This document shows, one piece after another, positions 7,491-15,734 of a stretch of DNA of 64,000 nt. The stretch covers positions 186,001-250,000 of the forward strand of contig JAPLDJ010000016.1 of the NCBI GenBank assembly GCA_026391805.1, in the 5' to 3' direction. Numbering within the stretch: the stretch's first letter is position 1; every line of letters starts with the position of its first letter. The notes beneath the pieces were generated by a model. The model searched no databases, was not told where the DNA came from, and worked only from the letters and a program-made list of their open reading frames with translations. This DNA comes from Bacteroidota bacterium. Its GTDB lineage: Bacteria > Bacteroidota > Bacteroidia > Bacteroidales > FEN-979. Both the position numbers and the translations under genes were made by a program.

Positions 7491-9734
7491 ATGAAAAAAG
7501 AAGCGAAAAGTAACCGTGAAATCTTTAAAGGCAGTAAAAAGGGAACCAGGATAACAACACCTTTGGGGGATAAAATCCAGTTGACCAGGAACCTGCTGAC
7601 TAAAATTCCCAACCGTGTGATTGGAATAGATGTTTATCCAACCGTCCTCAAAAAAGGGAAAGTTCCCCTGACCAGGGAAAATATCGAGGCGACTTTTAAG
7701 AAGTTCTTAGTGGAAAATAAGACGCTCTTTAAAGTTGTGTCTAAAGATCTGAAAATGATTTCAGCGAAAAATATCAACAAGCGGTGGTATGTCAAATACG
7801 GGCAGTATTACAAAGGCCTTCCCGTATACGATGCCGTCGTAAACGTGGAATCATCCGAAGACGGCAAGGTAAGCTCATTCGCCACAAACTACCAGCCTGA
7901 TATCAAAGTAAGCATTGTTCCGAAGGTGAAACTGGAAAAAGCTATTGATAAAGCAACAGCAACATATCCGAAAAAGGATTCAAAGAAACTGAACCAAAAA
8001 GAGAGCATCCTGATCATCTACCCGGAAAAAATAAAAGACAAAATCGTCCATCATCTTGCCTGGAAATTATTGCTGGCCGGGGAAAAAACCAACCCGGAGA
8101 CAGAGAAGTATTTTATCATCGATGCTCATGACGGAAAAATAATCCGGTCATACACCGCTAATTTCCCGGGTGCAGATGTTACGGGCACGGTCCTCGGCGA
8201 GATCTATCCAGCAGTTCCGACCGACCCGGTAACCACGATGCCCATCAGGCACAGTTCGGTAGAAATTGAGGATGCAGGTACGGCAACCACGAACCACTCC
8301 GGCGCTTACTCCCAACATGTTCCCTGGTTTTGGGGGTTGATTTCACCCAGGCACGCCATATTCAAACTCGAGGGCCCCTATGCGCATGTCGAGAACAGCA
8401 ACGGCGCAGATTACACCGAGACCAGGGTGTGTGATACGGACAACCCGTGCGACCTGACCTGGACCGCCACCGACAGGGACCATATCAACCTCTTCTACCA
8501 CATGAACCTTTACCACGACTGGCTGGAAAGCGAACTTGGATACTCGTGGGTCAACCTGGACGGGACAAGCCGGTTCAACGCCCAGGTCAACTTCGGCTTC
8601 TCCAATGCCTATGCAGGCAATCCCATGACCTTCGGCACCAATAACTTTGCGAGAAGCAGTGACGTGATCTGCCACGAATGCACACACAACATTTTGTGCT
8701 ACGAATACGGCGATTATATCGGCTGGCCCAACAATTACACGGAAGCCTATGCTATGGACGAAGGCTTTGCGGACTATTTTTCCTGTAGCTATACCAATGA
8801 TTCAAGGCATGGCGAAGGCTATTCAGCAAACCCCAGGAATCTGGACAATAACACCCAATACTCCGGGAAAAGCAGTTTTAACCTCGAAGGCCACACCGGG
8901 GGAACGATCATTGCCGGAGCAGCCTGGGTGCTGCGTCAGCGGTTTGTCAGCCTCTATGGCGCATCAGGTGCGAGAATAGCGGATCAACTCCTTCTGGAAG
9001 CGCACCAGATACTCTCGACATATCCCAGGAATTATTACTTCTCCGATCCCCGTGAAAGCAACCTGCTTTCTGCACTTTACCGGGCTGCTGACATTGACAA
9101 CAATCTGCTGAACGGATTCCCTTACTTTAATGATATCCAGCAAGCATTCCACGCCCACAACCTCCTCCAGGCGGTCCTCGAAAGCGGAGACAGCTTCGAC
9201 TTCTCTAGCAACATCCTGGGCAGCTTTACCGGGGGCGATCTTTACTACTACCAGGGTAAATTCTGGGCAAACAATTACCACCAAAAAGGAGTAAAAGACC
9301 TGGGGGATATCGGAAACGCTGACCTGGCAACCGTCAGCATCCCCACCTCGGGCTTCACACGCTTTGGAGTAGCCGCAGCCCTGAACCATACCTATGTATC
9401 GATTGCGCAAGACGGGGAAACAGCAAGCTATATCGCATTTCGGGTTACGGCCATCAGCGCCGACAAATCAACAGTAACCATACGGCACCTCTACCGGTTC
9501 AATCCCAGCTGGCATGTCGCCAATCTCAATTCTAAAGAGATCCATAAACTGGACTGTCACTGGGCTTCCCTGATGCATGATCACAATAAATTATTCTGCA
9601 AGGATCTGAGTGAAGTAGCCAAGCTCATCAGAGAGAATGGATACAACGGGTGTCATTACTGCCTCCCCAGGTATGATACAGATACGCGAAGCATCACTAA
9701 AGTCCTGAAAAACCTGGAAGAAGATTTAGCGTGA
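7491..9734 (+). CDS. Fungalysin/thermolysin-like metalloprotease with C-terminal Cys/His module
   Basis: 747 aa. Residues ~30-220 resemble the FTP and PepSY propeptide regions of M4/M36 proteases (for example RWYVKYGQYYKGLPVYDA and the IIDAHDGKIIRSY stretch). The gluzincin site is HECTH (His395, Glu396, His399) with the third ligand in MDEGFADYFS (Glu424), and GSFNLEGHTGGT-like sequence follows, so the protease core should be active. Residues ~677-726 form a separate module: NSKEIHKLDCHW, then about 30 residues, then GYNGCHYCLP, the S-K-x-x-H...C...GY..C..C layout of Ada-like metal-binding modules. The N-terminus is charged (MKKEAKSNREIF) and no signal peptide or sorting domain is visible, which is odd for a fungalysin-type enzyme; an unlisted export route or cytoplasmic storage is possible. 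It is monocistronic behind a good promoter. Confidence 0.85.
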   Translation: MKKEAKSNREIFKGSKKGTRITTPLGDKIQLTRNLLTKIPNRVIGIDVYPTVLKKGKVPLTRENIEATFKKFLVENKTLFKVVSKDLKMISAKNINKRWYVKYGQYYKGLPVYDAVVNVESSEDGKVSSFATNYQPDIKVSIVPKVKLEKAIDKATATYPKKDSKKLNQKESILIIYPEKIKDKIVHHLAWKLLLAGEKTNPETEKYFIIDAHDGKIIRSYTANFPGADVTGTVLGEIYPAVPTDPVTTMPIRHSSVEIEDAGTATTNHSGAYSQHVPWFWGLISPRHAIFKLEGPYAHVENSNGADYTETRVCDTDNPCDLTWTATDRDHINLFYHMNLYHDWLESELGYSWVNLDGTSRFNAQVNFGFSNAYAGNPMTFGTNNFARSSDVICHECTHNILCYEYGDYIGWPNNYTEAYAMDEGFADYFSCSYTNDSRHGEGYSANPRNLDNNTQYSGKSSFNLEGHTGGTIIAGAAWVLRQRFVSLYGASGARIADQLLLEAHQILSTYPRNYYFSDPRESNLLSALYRAADIDNNLLNGFPYFNDIQQAFHAHNLLQAVLESGDSFDFSSNILGSFTGGDLYYYQGKFWANNYHQKGVKDLGDIGNADLATVSIPTSGFTRFGVAAALNHTYVSIAQDGETASYIAFRVTAISADKSTVTIRHLYRFNPSWHVANLNSKEIHKLDCHWASLMHDHNKLFCKDLSEVAKLIRENGYNGCHYCLPRYDTDTRSITKVLKNLEEDLA

Positions 9735-10016
9735 GACTTGTCTTTGGAGTAACTTGTCATTACGAGGACCCCGGGTAGTTAGAAGTGGCGGGTCCCGGAC
9801 CCGCCACTTCTAACGGTTATGCCGGGCACGCGTCAGAGATTTATCCGCCTTTGGAGGACGCGCGCCAGCCAGGGGTGCTTAAAATTTTCGGGCACGCGCT
9901 GCAAGCGTGCGTCAGCCATGTTTCACAGAAATTTTTTCTCCCCCTCGCCTTCAGGAGAGCCTGCCGGTAGGCAGGGGGGCAGGGGGGTGAGGTGCTCAGA
10001 CTTCAGACTTCAGACC
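9735..10016. repeat. Spacer with perfect 35-bp palindrome and GC-rich hairpins
   Basis: TTAGAAGTGGCGGGTCC and its exact complement flank a single C (9779-9813), a 17-bp perfect stem that could end transcription of the protease gene. Further right are GGCACGCGCTGCAAGCGTGCGTCAGCC (about 9891-9917), a CTGCCGGTAGGCAG palindrome (about 9960) and a short run of ACTTCAG-type heptamers (about 9998-10025) that abuts the end of the TerC-family gene. No gene is supported. Confidence 0.65.
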
Positions 10017-11072
10017 TCAGACCTCCGTCTTCCGCTTATCAGGAAATATCATGGAAAGCAGCACGAAGAACGCCAGGATCCCGATGATGATTCCGAGCGA
10101 CATGCGCGTGGAGATGTGCAGGGCGAAGACCATCTTTACGCCGATGTAGGAGAGCAGGAAGGCCAGTCCGAGCTTGAGGAAGCGGAAGCGGTTCATGACG
10201 TTCAGCACGAGGAAGAAGAGGGAACGCAGTCCGAGGATGGCAAAGATGTTCGAGAAGAAGACGATGAGCGGGTCGCGGGTGACGGAGAAGACAGCCGGGA
10301 CCGAATCGACGGCGAAGAGGACATCGGAAAATTCAATGACGATCAGAACGATGAGCAGCGGGGTGATGTAAAACTTTCCGTTCTGCTTTACCCAGAAATG
10401 CTTTCCGGCCGGCTCATGGGTGACGGAAAAGAACTTCGACACCAGTTTTACAACGGGATGATGCTGCGTGTCGATCTTCCCGGCCGTTTTGCCTTTAAAG
10501 AACTCCCATCCGAGCTTGGCTCCCATGTAGATCAGGAGCACCCCGAATACGATGAGGATCCATTCGAACCGCTGGATCAGCGCGCTGGCCACGAAGATAA
10601 AGACAAACCGCATGATGATGGCGCCAAGGATGCCCCAGAAAAGGACCCGGTGATAGTACCGCTGCTCGATGCTGAACGAGATGAAGATCATGATGATCAC
10701 GAAGATGTTGTCGACCGACAGGGAATATTCGATCAGGTAGCCAGTGAGGAACTCGAGGGAGAGGTTGCGGTTGTATTCGGTGATGGCCGCCGGTAAGTCA
10801 GAGCCGGTGATATTGATCGGATGGTGGTAAAGGTTGATCAGCGACTGGATATCGGCCTTGTCGCGGATGGTATGAAGTTCATACCCGAAGAACCGGAGCA
10901 GCAGGTAAAAGATGATGGCGAGGCTGACCCAGAGGATGGTCCAGCCCAGGGCTTCACGGAACGACGGTGCATGACTTTTTTTGTTGAAAACCCCCAGGTC
11001 CAGCGCCAGCATCAGGATGATGAACAGGATAAAGGCAAAAAAGACGATTATTTCATGCAGACCGGTGAGCAT
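10017..11072 (-). CDS. TerC/Alx-family integral membrane protein
   Basis: 351 aa with about eight to nine hydrophobic segments. The two internal repeat halves carry the family's acidic signatures: EYSLSVDNIFVI (about residue 115) and EFSDVLFAVDSVPAVFS (about residue 245), both inside predicted membrane helices. TerC/Alx proteins are linked to manganese or other metal export in several bacteria and to late membrane-protein metalation; that is family knowledge, not visible here. It is transcribed divergently from the glutamine synthetase gene across a 90-bp gap that carries a TAATTTTG element on each strand. Length and topology are typical; no yybP-ykoY-like leader is apparent. Confidence 0.9.
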   Translation of the reverse strand: MLTGLHEIIVFFAFILFIILMLALDLGVFNKKSHAPSFREALGWTILWVSLAIIFYLLLRFFGYELHTIRDKADIQSLINLYHHPINITGSDLPAAITEYNRNLSLEFLTGYLIEYSLSVDNIFVIIMIFISFSIEQRYYHRVLFWGILGAIIMRFVFIFVASALIQRFEWILIVFGVLLIYMGAKLGWEFFKGKTAGKIDTQHHPVVKLVSKFFSVTHEPAGKHFWVKQNGKFYITPLLIVLIVIEFSDVLFAVDSVPAVFSVTRDPLIVFFSNIFAILGLRSLFFLVLNVMNRFRFLKLGLAFLLSYIGVKMVFALHISTRMSLGIIIGILAFFVLLSMIFPDKRKTEV

Positions 11073-11106
11073 TTATCAGGATATAAATGAGTATCAAAAC
11101 GGAAGT

Positions 11107-11133
11107 CAAAATTAGGAAAAATTATTAATTTTG
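11107..11133. promoter_or_regulatory. Divergent -7 elements TAATTTTG on both strands
   Basis: TAATTTTG occurs on the minus strand at 11107-11114 (toward the TerC-family gene) and on the plus strand at 11126-11133 (toward glutamine synthetase). Both fit TAnnTTTG. Neither has a clear -33 TTTG. Confidence 0.5.
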
Positions 11134-11162
11134 CCGATCCTTTGAAGGATTACTGAACTCAT

Positions 11163-12668
11163 ATGAAAGACATCATTGCGCTGAACCCGAATCCACTCAT
11201 CCGCTTTCTCGAAAAACCCAGCAAGGATTTTACCAAGCATGACCTGATCCGCTTCATTGAATCGAACGGAATAGAGATGGTCAATTTCCGGTACGCCGGA
11301 GCCGACGGACGGTTAAAGACACTGAATTTCATCATCAACAACCGGCGTCACCTCGACAGCCTGCTGAGCGCCGGGGAGCGGGTGGACGGCTCAAGCCTTT
11401 TCCCCCATTATGTTGAGGCCGGGTCGAGCGATCTGTACGTGATACCGCGTTACCGGACGGCCTTTGTCAATCCGTTTTCAGCCGTTCCCACACTTGACAT
11501 CCTTTGTTCCTATTACGATAAAGACGGTTTACCCTTTGCCAACTCACCCGAGTACATCCTGCGAAAAGCGCATCAGGCGCTGAAGGATCGGACGGGCATG
11601 AGCTTCGAGGTGATGGGCGAGCTGGAATATTATATCATCAGCGATAAAAAATTGCTGTTTGAAGGGTTGGACCAGCGGGGATATCATGAATCAACCCCTT
11701 TCATCAAATGGGCCGATCTCAGGACGGAAGCCATGCATGCCATCGCCAAATGCGGGGGCAACATCAAGTACGGCCATTCGGAGGTCGGGAATTTCTCGGA
11801 AGGCGTTTTTGCCTTTGAGCAGAATGAGATCGAATTTATCCCTGTACCGCTGGAAGAGGCAGCCGACCAGCTCATGATTGCAAAATGGGTGCTGCGATCG
11901 CTCGCTCATAAAGCAGGCGTTACGGCGACATTCGCTCCCAAGATCACCACGGGGAAAGCCGGCAGCGGCCTTCACATTCATACAAAGCTGAAGAAAGGCG
12001 ACCAAAACGCGATGGTCGACAACGGCGGGCTTTCGGATACCGCGAAAAAAGCCATTGCCGGGTATGTCGACCTGGCGCAATCGCTGACAGCCTTCGGGAA
12101 TACAATACCCACGAGCTATTTCAGGCTTGTCCCTCACCAGGAGGCGCCGACGAACATCTGCTGGGGCGACCGCAACCGGTCGGTGCTGGTCAGGGTGCCG
12201 CTCGGATGGAACTCAAAGAACTGCATGATCTCCGACTGCAACCCCGCCGAAAAAGAACCTGACCAGGATTTCAGGCGCCGGCAGACGGTTGAATTCCGCT
12301 GCCCGGATGGTTCGGCCGACATCTACCTGCTGCTGGCCGGTCTTACCGTTGCTGCCCGGCACGGACTGGAGATGAAGAACGCGCTGAGCGTTGCCAAGGA
12401 GACCTACGTGGATGTGAATGTCTTCGAAGAAAAGCATAAAAGCAGGACCCATCACCTGAAACAACTTCCGGATTCCTGCTGGCATTCTGCCGATTGCCTT
12501 GAAAAGCAACGGGCAGTCTATGAAAAATACAACATCTTCCCTCATCAGATCATCGACGGCATCATTAAAAAGCTGAGAAGTTACAATGATGAGCAACTCA
12601 GGACAAGCATAAAGGACAACGAAAAGGAGATCCTGAAACTTGTAAACCAGTACCTGCATTGCGGATAG
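11163..12668 (+). CDS. glnA: Type I-like glutamine synthetase family protein
   Basis: 501 aa. The N-terminal beta-grasp domain (to about residue 125) is followed by the catalytic domain with FEVMGELEYY (metal-ligand Glu residues), GSGLHIH (ATP/ammonia-site histidine region), and NRSVLVRVP plus VEFRCPDGSAD toward the end. It lacks the textbook NPTVNSYKRL motif, showing IPTSYFRLVPHQEAP instead, as some Bacteroidota paralogs do, so the exact substrate (ammonia plus glutamate, or another amine) is not proven. I see no clear adenylylation-site tyrosine. It lies 41 bp upstream of a type III glutamine synthetase on the same strand and they probably share a transcript. The start at 11163 follows a TAATTTTG element by about 30 bp. 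Confidence 0.85.
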   Translation: MKDIIALNPNPLIRFLEKPSKDFTKHDLIRFIESNGIEMVNFRYAGADGRLKTLNFIINNRRHLDSLLSAGERVDGSSLFPHYVEAGSSDLYVIPRYRTAFVNPFSAVPTLDILCSYYDKDGLPFANSPEYILRKAHQALKDRTGMSFEVMGELEYYIISDKKLLFEGLDQRGYHESTPFIKWADLRTEAMHAIAKCGGNIKYGHSEVGNFSEGVFAFEQNEIEFIPVPLEEAADQLMIAKWVLRSLAHKAGVTATFAPKITTGKAGSGLHIHTKLKKGDQNAMVDNGGLSDTAKKAIAGYVDLAQSLTAFGNTIPTSYFRLVPHQEAPTNICWGDRNRSVLVRVPLGWNSKNCMISDCNPAEKEPDQDFRRRQTVEFRCPDGSADIYLLLAGLTVAARHGLEMKNALSVAKETYVDVNVFEEKHKSRTHHLKQLPDSCWHSADCLEKQRAVYEKYNIFPHQIIDGIIKKLRSYNDEQLRTSIKDNEKEILKLVNQYLHCG

Positions 12669-12709
12669 CTGCCCGCTGTGACCTTTTTCATTTAATTTAA
12701 ACTCTGAAC

Positions 12710-14902
12710 ATGGATAACATTCGATTCAGGGCGTTGGAAATTTCCATTCAGCGGAAACGGAAACCCGTTGAATTTCCCCAGGGAAAAGCGTCCGATTATT
12801 TTGGAGAGATGACCTTCAACAGTTCGGCCATGAAGGAATACCTTCCGGCTGAAGGCTACCGCCAGTTACGCAATGTCATTGACAAAGGCGGGAAGATCGA
12901 CCGGAAGACGGCCGACCTTGTTGCCGCCGGAATGAAGGCATGGGCATTGGCCAAAGGCGCCACCAATTACACCCACTGGTTTTTCCCGCTGACCGGCCTG
13001 ACGGCTGAAAAGCACGATTCCTTCCTCGATCCCATTGAGGGAGGGAAAGCCATCGAGAACTTCAGCGGATCCAACCTCTCGCAACATGAACCCGATGCCT
13101 CCAGCTTCCCGAGCGGGGGCATGCGATCGACGTTTGAGGCACGCGGGTACACGGCATGGGATCCGACTTCGCCGGCCTTTATCATCGATAAGACCTTGTG
13201 CATCCCGACGCTGTTTGTCTCTTACACAGGGGAACCGCTCGACTACAAGACCCCATTGCTGAAATCGCTCGCCGCCATTGACAAAGCTGCCGTTGATGTT
13301 TGCCGCTATTTCGATAAAAACGTATCAAAGGTCCATGCGACCCTTGGCTGGGAGCAGGAGTATTTCCTGGTCGACAGTGCCCTGTATGCAGCGCGTCCCG
13401 ACCTGGTCCTGACCGGGCGGACGCTGTTCGGAAATGCCTCCGCGAAGGATCAGCAGCTGGAAGATCATTATTTCGGTGCCATCCCGCAACGGGTGATCGC
13501 CTTCATGCAGGAGCTGGAGATTGAAGCCCACCGGCTGGGGATCCCCGTTAAGACAAGGCATAACGAGGTAGCGCCCAACCAGTATGAATGTGCGCCGGTG
13601 TTCGAGGAGGCCAACCTCTCGGTCGACCACAACCAGCTGATCATGCACCTGATGGAGAACATCGCAAAGAAGCATGATTTCACGGTCCTCTTCCACGAAA
13701 AGCCATACGCAGGCGTGAATGGTTCGGGCAAGCACAACAACTGGTCGCTGGCCACAGATACAAAAGAGAACCTGCTGTCGCCAGGGAAAACCCCGCTGGA
13801 AAACCAGCGTTTCCTTGTCTTCCTTGTCAATATCATGAAAGCGGTGTATGACAATGCCGATTTGCTTCGCGCGATCATTGCAACGCCCGGGAACGATCAT
13901 CGCCTGGGCGCCAACGAAGCTCCGCCGGCCATCATCTCTGTGTTCCTCGGCGCCCATCTCTCCTCGATGATCAGCCTGATCGAAAAGAGCGATAAAAAGA
14001 TCAGCCTGACCGCGCGGAAAGGAAATTCCGCCCTGTTCAAAAACCTCCCGCGCATCCCGGAGATCCTGGTGGATGAGACCGACCGGAACCGCACTTCGCC
14101 CTTTGCCTTCACCGGGAATAAATTCGAATTCCGGGCTGTGGGAAGCTCGCAGACCTGCGCGCCGGCGATGATCGTCCTTAACCTGATCCTTGCCGACCAG
14201 CTGAAGAAGTTCAAATCGGATACCGATAAGCTGATCAAGGGCAAGATGAGTAAGGACGATGCCATTTTCACCGTGCTGAAAAAATACATCCATGAATCCA
14301 AAAACATCCTTTTCGAAGGGAACAGCTACAGCCAGGATTGGGTGGAAGAAGCGGCACGCAGGAAACTTTCCAACCACCGTACCACCCCGAGTGCGCTGAA
14401 GGCATTCACTTCACGAAAAACCGTCAGGCTGTTTGAAGATAACAAGGTGCTGAGCGGCCGCGAGCTGCATGCCCGCCACGAGATCCACCTGGAGGATTAT
14501 ACCAAGAAGCTCCAGATCGAATCCCGCGTCCTAGGCGACCTTACCACCAACCACATCATCCCGGGTGCGATCAAATACCTGAACACCCTGTGTGAATGTG
14601 TCCAGCGGATGGAGGATGTTCTCGACCGCCATACCTTCTCGATGGTTTCCGGGAGCCAGGTTGAGACCATCACTGAGATCTCGGAACACATTGCCAAAGT
14701 GAAGACGTTTGTTCACGAGATGCTGGAAGCACGGAAAGCTGCAAACAGGATCACCGATGCGGAAGAAAAAGCATTCGCTTATTGCGATAAGGTATTTCCC
14801 TATTTCGATAAGATACGGTATCATACCAACAAGCTTGAACTTCTGATCGATGATGAGATCTGGTCGTTGCCCAAGTACAGGGAGCTATTGTTTGTAAGGT
14901 AG
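12710..14902 (+). CDS. glnN: Glutamine synthetase type III
   Basis: 730 aa, the size of GSIII enzymes and far larger than types I and II. The GSIII N-terminal region has GEMTFNSSAMKEYL; the catalytic core carries LGWEQEYFLVD (metal-binding glutamates), KTRHNEVAPNQYE, NGSGKHNNWSL and the helical C-terminal extension (about residues 560-730). It makes glutamine from glutamate, ammonia and ATP in the cytoplasm. The preceding gene encodes a glutamine synthetase of a different family, so two non-homologous-length enzymes for one reaction are paired. The ATG at 12710 has no strong Shine-Dalgarno sequence, common in this phylum. The next gene is over 300 bp away. Confidence 0.95.
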   Translation: MDNIRFRALEISIQRKRKPVEFPQGKASDYFGEMTFNSSAMKEYLPAEGYRQLRNVIDKGGKIDRKTADLVAAGMKAWALAKGATNYTHWFFPLTGLTAEKHDSFLDPIEGGKAIENFSGSNLSQHEPDASSFPSGGMRSTFEARGYTAWDPTSPAFIIDKTLCIPTLFVSYTGEPLDYKTPLLKSLAAIDKAAVDVCRYFDKNVSKVHATLGWEQEYFLVDSALYAARPDLVLTGRTLFGNASAKDQQLEDHYFGAIPQRVIAFMQELEIEAHRLGIPVKTRHNEVAPNQYECAPVFEEANLSVDHNQLIMHLMENIAKKHDFTVLFHEKPYAGVNGSGKHNNWSLATDTKENLLSPGKTPLENQRFLVFLVNIMKAVYDNADLLRAIIATPGNDHRLGANEAPPAIISVFLGAHLSSMISLIEKSDKKISLTARKGNSALFKNLPRIPEILVDETDRNRTSPFAFTGNKFEFRAVGSSQTCAPAMIVLNLILADQLKKFKSDTDKLIKGKMSKDDAIFTVLKKYIHESKNILFEGNSYSQDWVEEAARRKLSNHRTTPSALKAFTSRKTVRLFEDNKVLSGRELHARHEIHLEDYTKKLQIESRVLGDLTTNHIIPGAIKYLNTLCECVQRMEDVLDRHTFSMVSGSQVETITEISEHIAKVKTFVHEMLEARKAANRITDAEEKAFAYCDKVFPYFDKIRYHTNKLELLIDDEIWSLPKYRELLFVR

Positions 14903-15087
14903 TTGATGAGCTGACGAGTTAATAAGTTGATGAGGTTTTCGTGTCTTTCGTGTCTTCTTCGTGGACTTTCGTGAAATAATTCTTTGTTACACGAAAGCTT
15001 ACAAAATTCTATTGTGTTCTAATGTGACTATTGTGGTTAAAAAGATGACAACGAACAGTTGAAAATCAAGCATCTAAAAAATACAGT

Positions 15088-15131
15088 TGTCATTTTGTCG
15101 GTTGGAGATCAGGATGTTGTGTCATTTTGTC
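15088..15131 (+). promoter_or_regulatory. Two direct TGTCATTTTGTC sites upstream of hsp20
   Basis: TGTCATTTTGTC is perfectly repeated at 15088-15099 and 15120-15131, 32 bp apart (about three helical turns), placing both copies on one face of the DNA. They lie roughly 60 and 90 bp before the predicted transcription start, the usual place for activator sites of a sigma-54 promoter. Confidence 0.6.
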
Positions 15132-15153
15132 CGATAATTTCATTAGAAATCCG

Positions 15154-15171
15154 TTGGTACAGAAATTGACT
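15154..15171 (+). promoter_or_regulatory. Possible sigma-54 promoter for hsp20
   Basis: TTGGTACAGAAATTGACT has GG at 15156-15157 and GA at 15168-15169 with exactly 10 bases between, as in the -24/-12 pattern TTGGCAC-N4-TTGCT; the -12 GC is GA here. Transcription would start near 15180, 40 bp before the ATG. No TAnnTTTG box is seen. Confidence 0.4.
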
Positions 15172-15219
15172 GATGGAGGCCAAACACAATGTATAAATTA
15201 AATTATGGAGGATTAAGTT

Positions 15220-15645
15220 ATGGCTATCATCAGATTTAACAGACCAAACGCTTTAACAGACGCTTTTCAGAACTTTTTCGATTCTGATTTTGTAGACATC
15301 TTCAACCGCAGGGGGATTGATCCCGCCGCAAACATCATCGAGCATCCCGATGCTTTTGAGCTGGACCTTGCCGCACCGGGACTGAAGAAAGACGATTTCA
15401 AGATCCATCTTGAGAACAATATACTGACAGTTTCGTCTGAAGTGGAAGACTCGAAAGAAGAGGAAGGCAAGAATTACACGCGTAAAGAATATCATTACAG
15501 CTCGTTCAGCCGCTCGTTCAACTTACCGAAGACCATCGATCTTGAAAAGATCAAAGCCGATTATGATAACGGCATACTGAAGGTCATGCTTCCGAAGAAG
15601 GACGAGGCTAAGCTGGATGTACGCAAGGAGATCAAGATCTCGTAA
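15220..15645 (+). CDS. Small heat-shock protein, Hsp20/alpha-crystallin family
   Basis: 141 aa. An N-terminal flexible arm (FDSDFVDIFN) precedes the alpha-crystallin domain (about residues 35-128), with FELDLAAPGLKKDDFKIHLEN, RKEYHYSSFSRSFNLP and DYDNGILKVMLPK; the A-x-x-x-n-G-x-L motif is intact. It ends VRKEIKIS, where IKI serves as the C-terminal I-x-I/V anchor. It is an ATP-independent holdase that keeps unfolding proteins soluble. A GGAGGA ribosome site sits 8 bases before the ATG. Upstream are paired TGTCATTTTGTC sites and a sigma-54-like promoter, and downstream a clear terminator, so it is a single-gene stress transcript. Confidence 0.95.
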   Translation: MAIIRFNRPNALTDAFQNFFDSDFVDIFNRRGIDPAANIIEHPDAFELDLAAPGLKKDDFKIHLENNILTVSSEVEDSKEEEGKNYTRKEYHYSSFSRSFNLPKTIDLEKIKADYDNGILKVMLPKKDEAKLDVRKEIKIS

Positions 15646-15663
15646 CTGTTTGCCAGAGGTTGA

Positions 15664-15698
15664 AAAAGGATCACTTTTGATAAGTGGTCCTTTTTTTT
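15664..15698 (+). terminator. Rho-independent terminator after hsp20
   Basis: AAAGGATCACTT pairs with AAGTGGTCCTTT across a short TTGAT loop, followed by an uninterrupted T-run. It lies just past the hsp20 stop codon. Confidence 0.85.
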
Positions 15699-15709
15699 GC
15701 ATTTTTCAG

Positions 15710-15717
15710 TACTTTTG
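15710..15717 (+). promoter_or_regulatory. -7 element TACTTTTG for the DMT transporter
   Basis: TACTTTTG fits TAnnTTTG and lies 18 bp before the chosen ATG (15735). It sits just downstream of the hsp20 terminator, which supports choosing 15735 over the ORF track's earlier start inside the terminator. Confidence 0.5.
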
Positions 15718-15734
15718 CCGCTTCTTCTGACGCC

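Larger units (their letters stand above)
14903..15219. other. Gene-free spacer: hairpin of TTTCGTGT units, then hsp20 control region
   Basis: The left part (about 14936-14997) has TTTTCGTGTCTTTCGTGTCTTC units followed by ACACGAAAG, an inverted-repeat block after glnN that may terminate transcription. The right part (15088-15180) is the regulatory region of the small heat-shock gene, listed separately. No coding potential is apparent. Confidence 0.6.

Noticed and set aside
9819-10796. 325-aa plus-strand ORF across the spacer and TerC-family gene
   Set aside because: Acidic low-complexity translation antisense to a clear membrane protein gene.
13325-14377. 350-aa minus-strand ORF opposite glnN
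   Set aside because: Shadow of the type III glutamine synthetase; no recognisable protein features.
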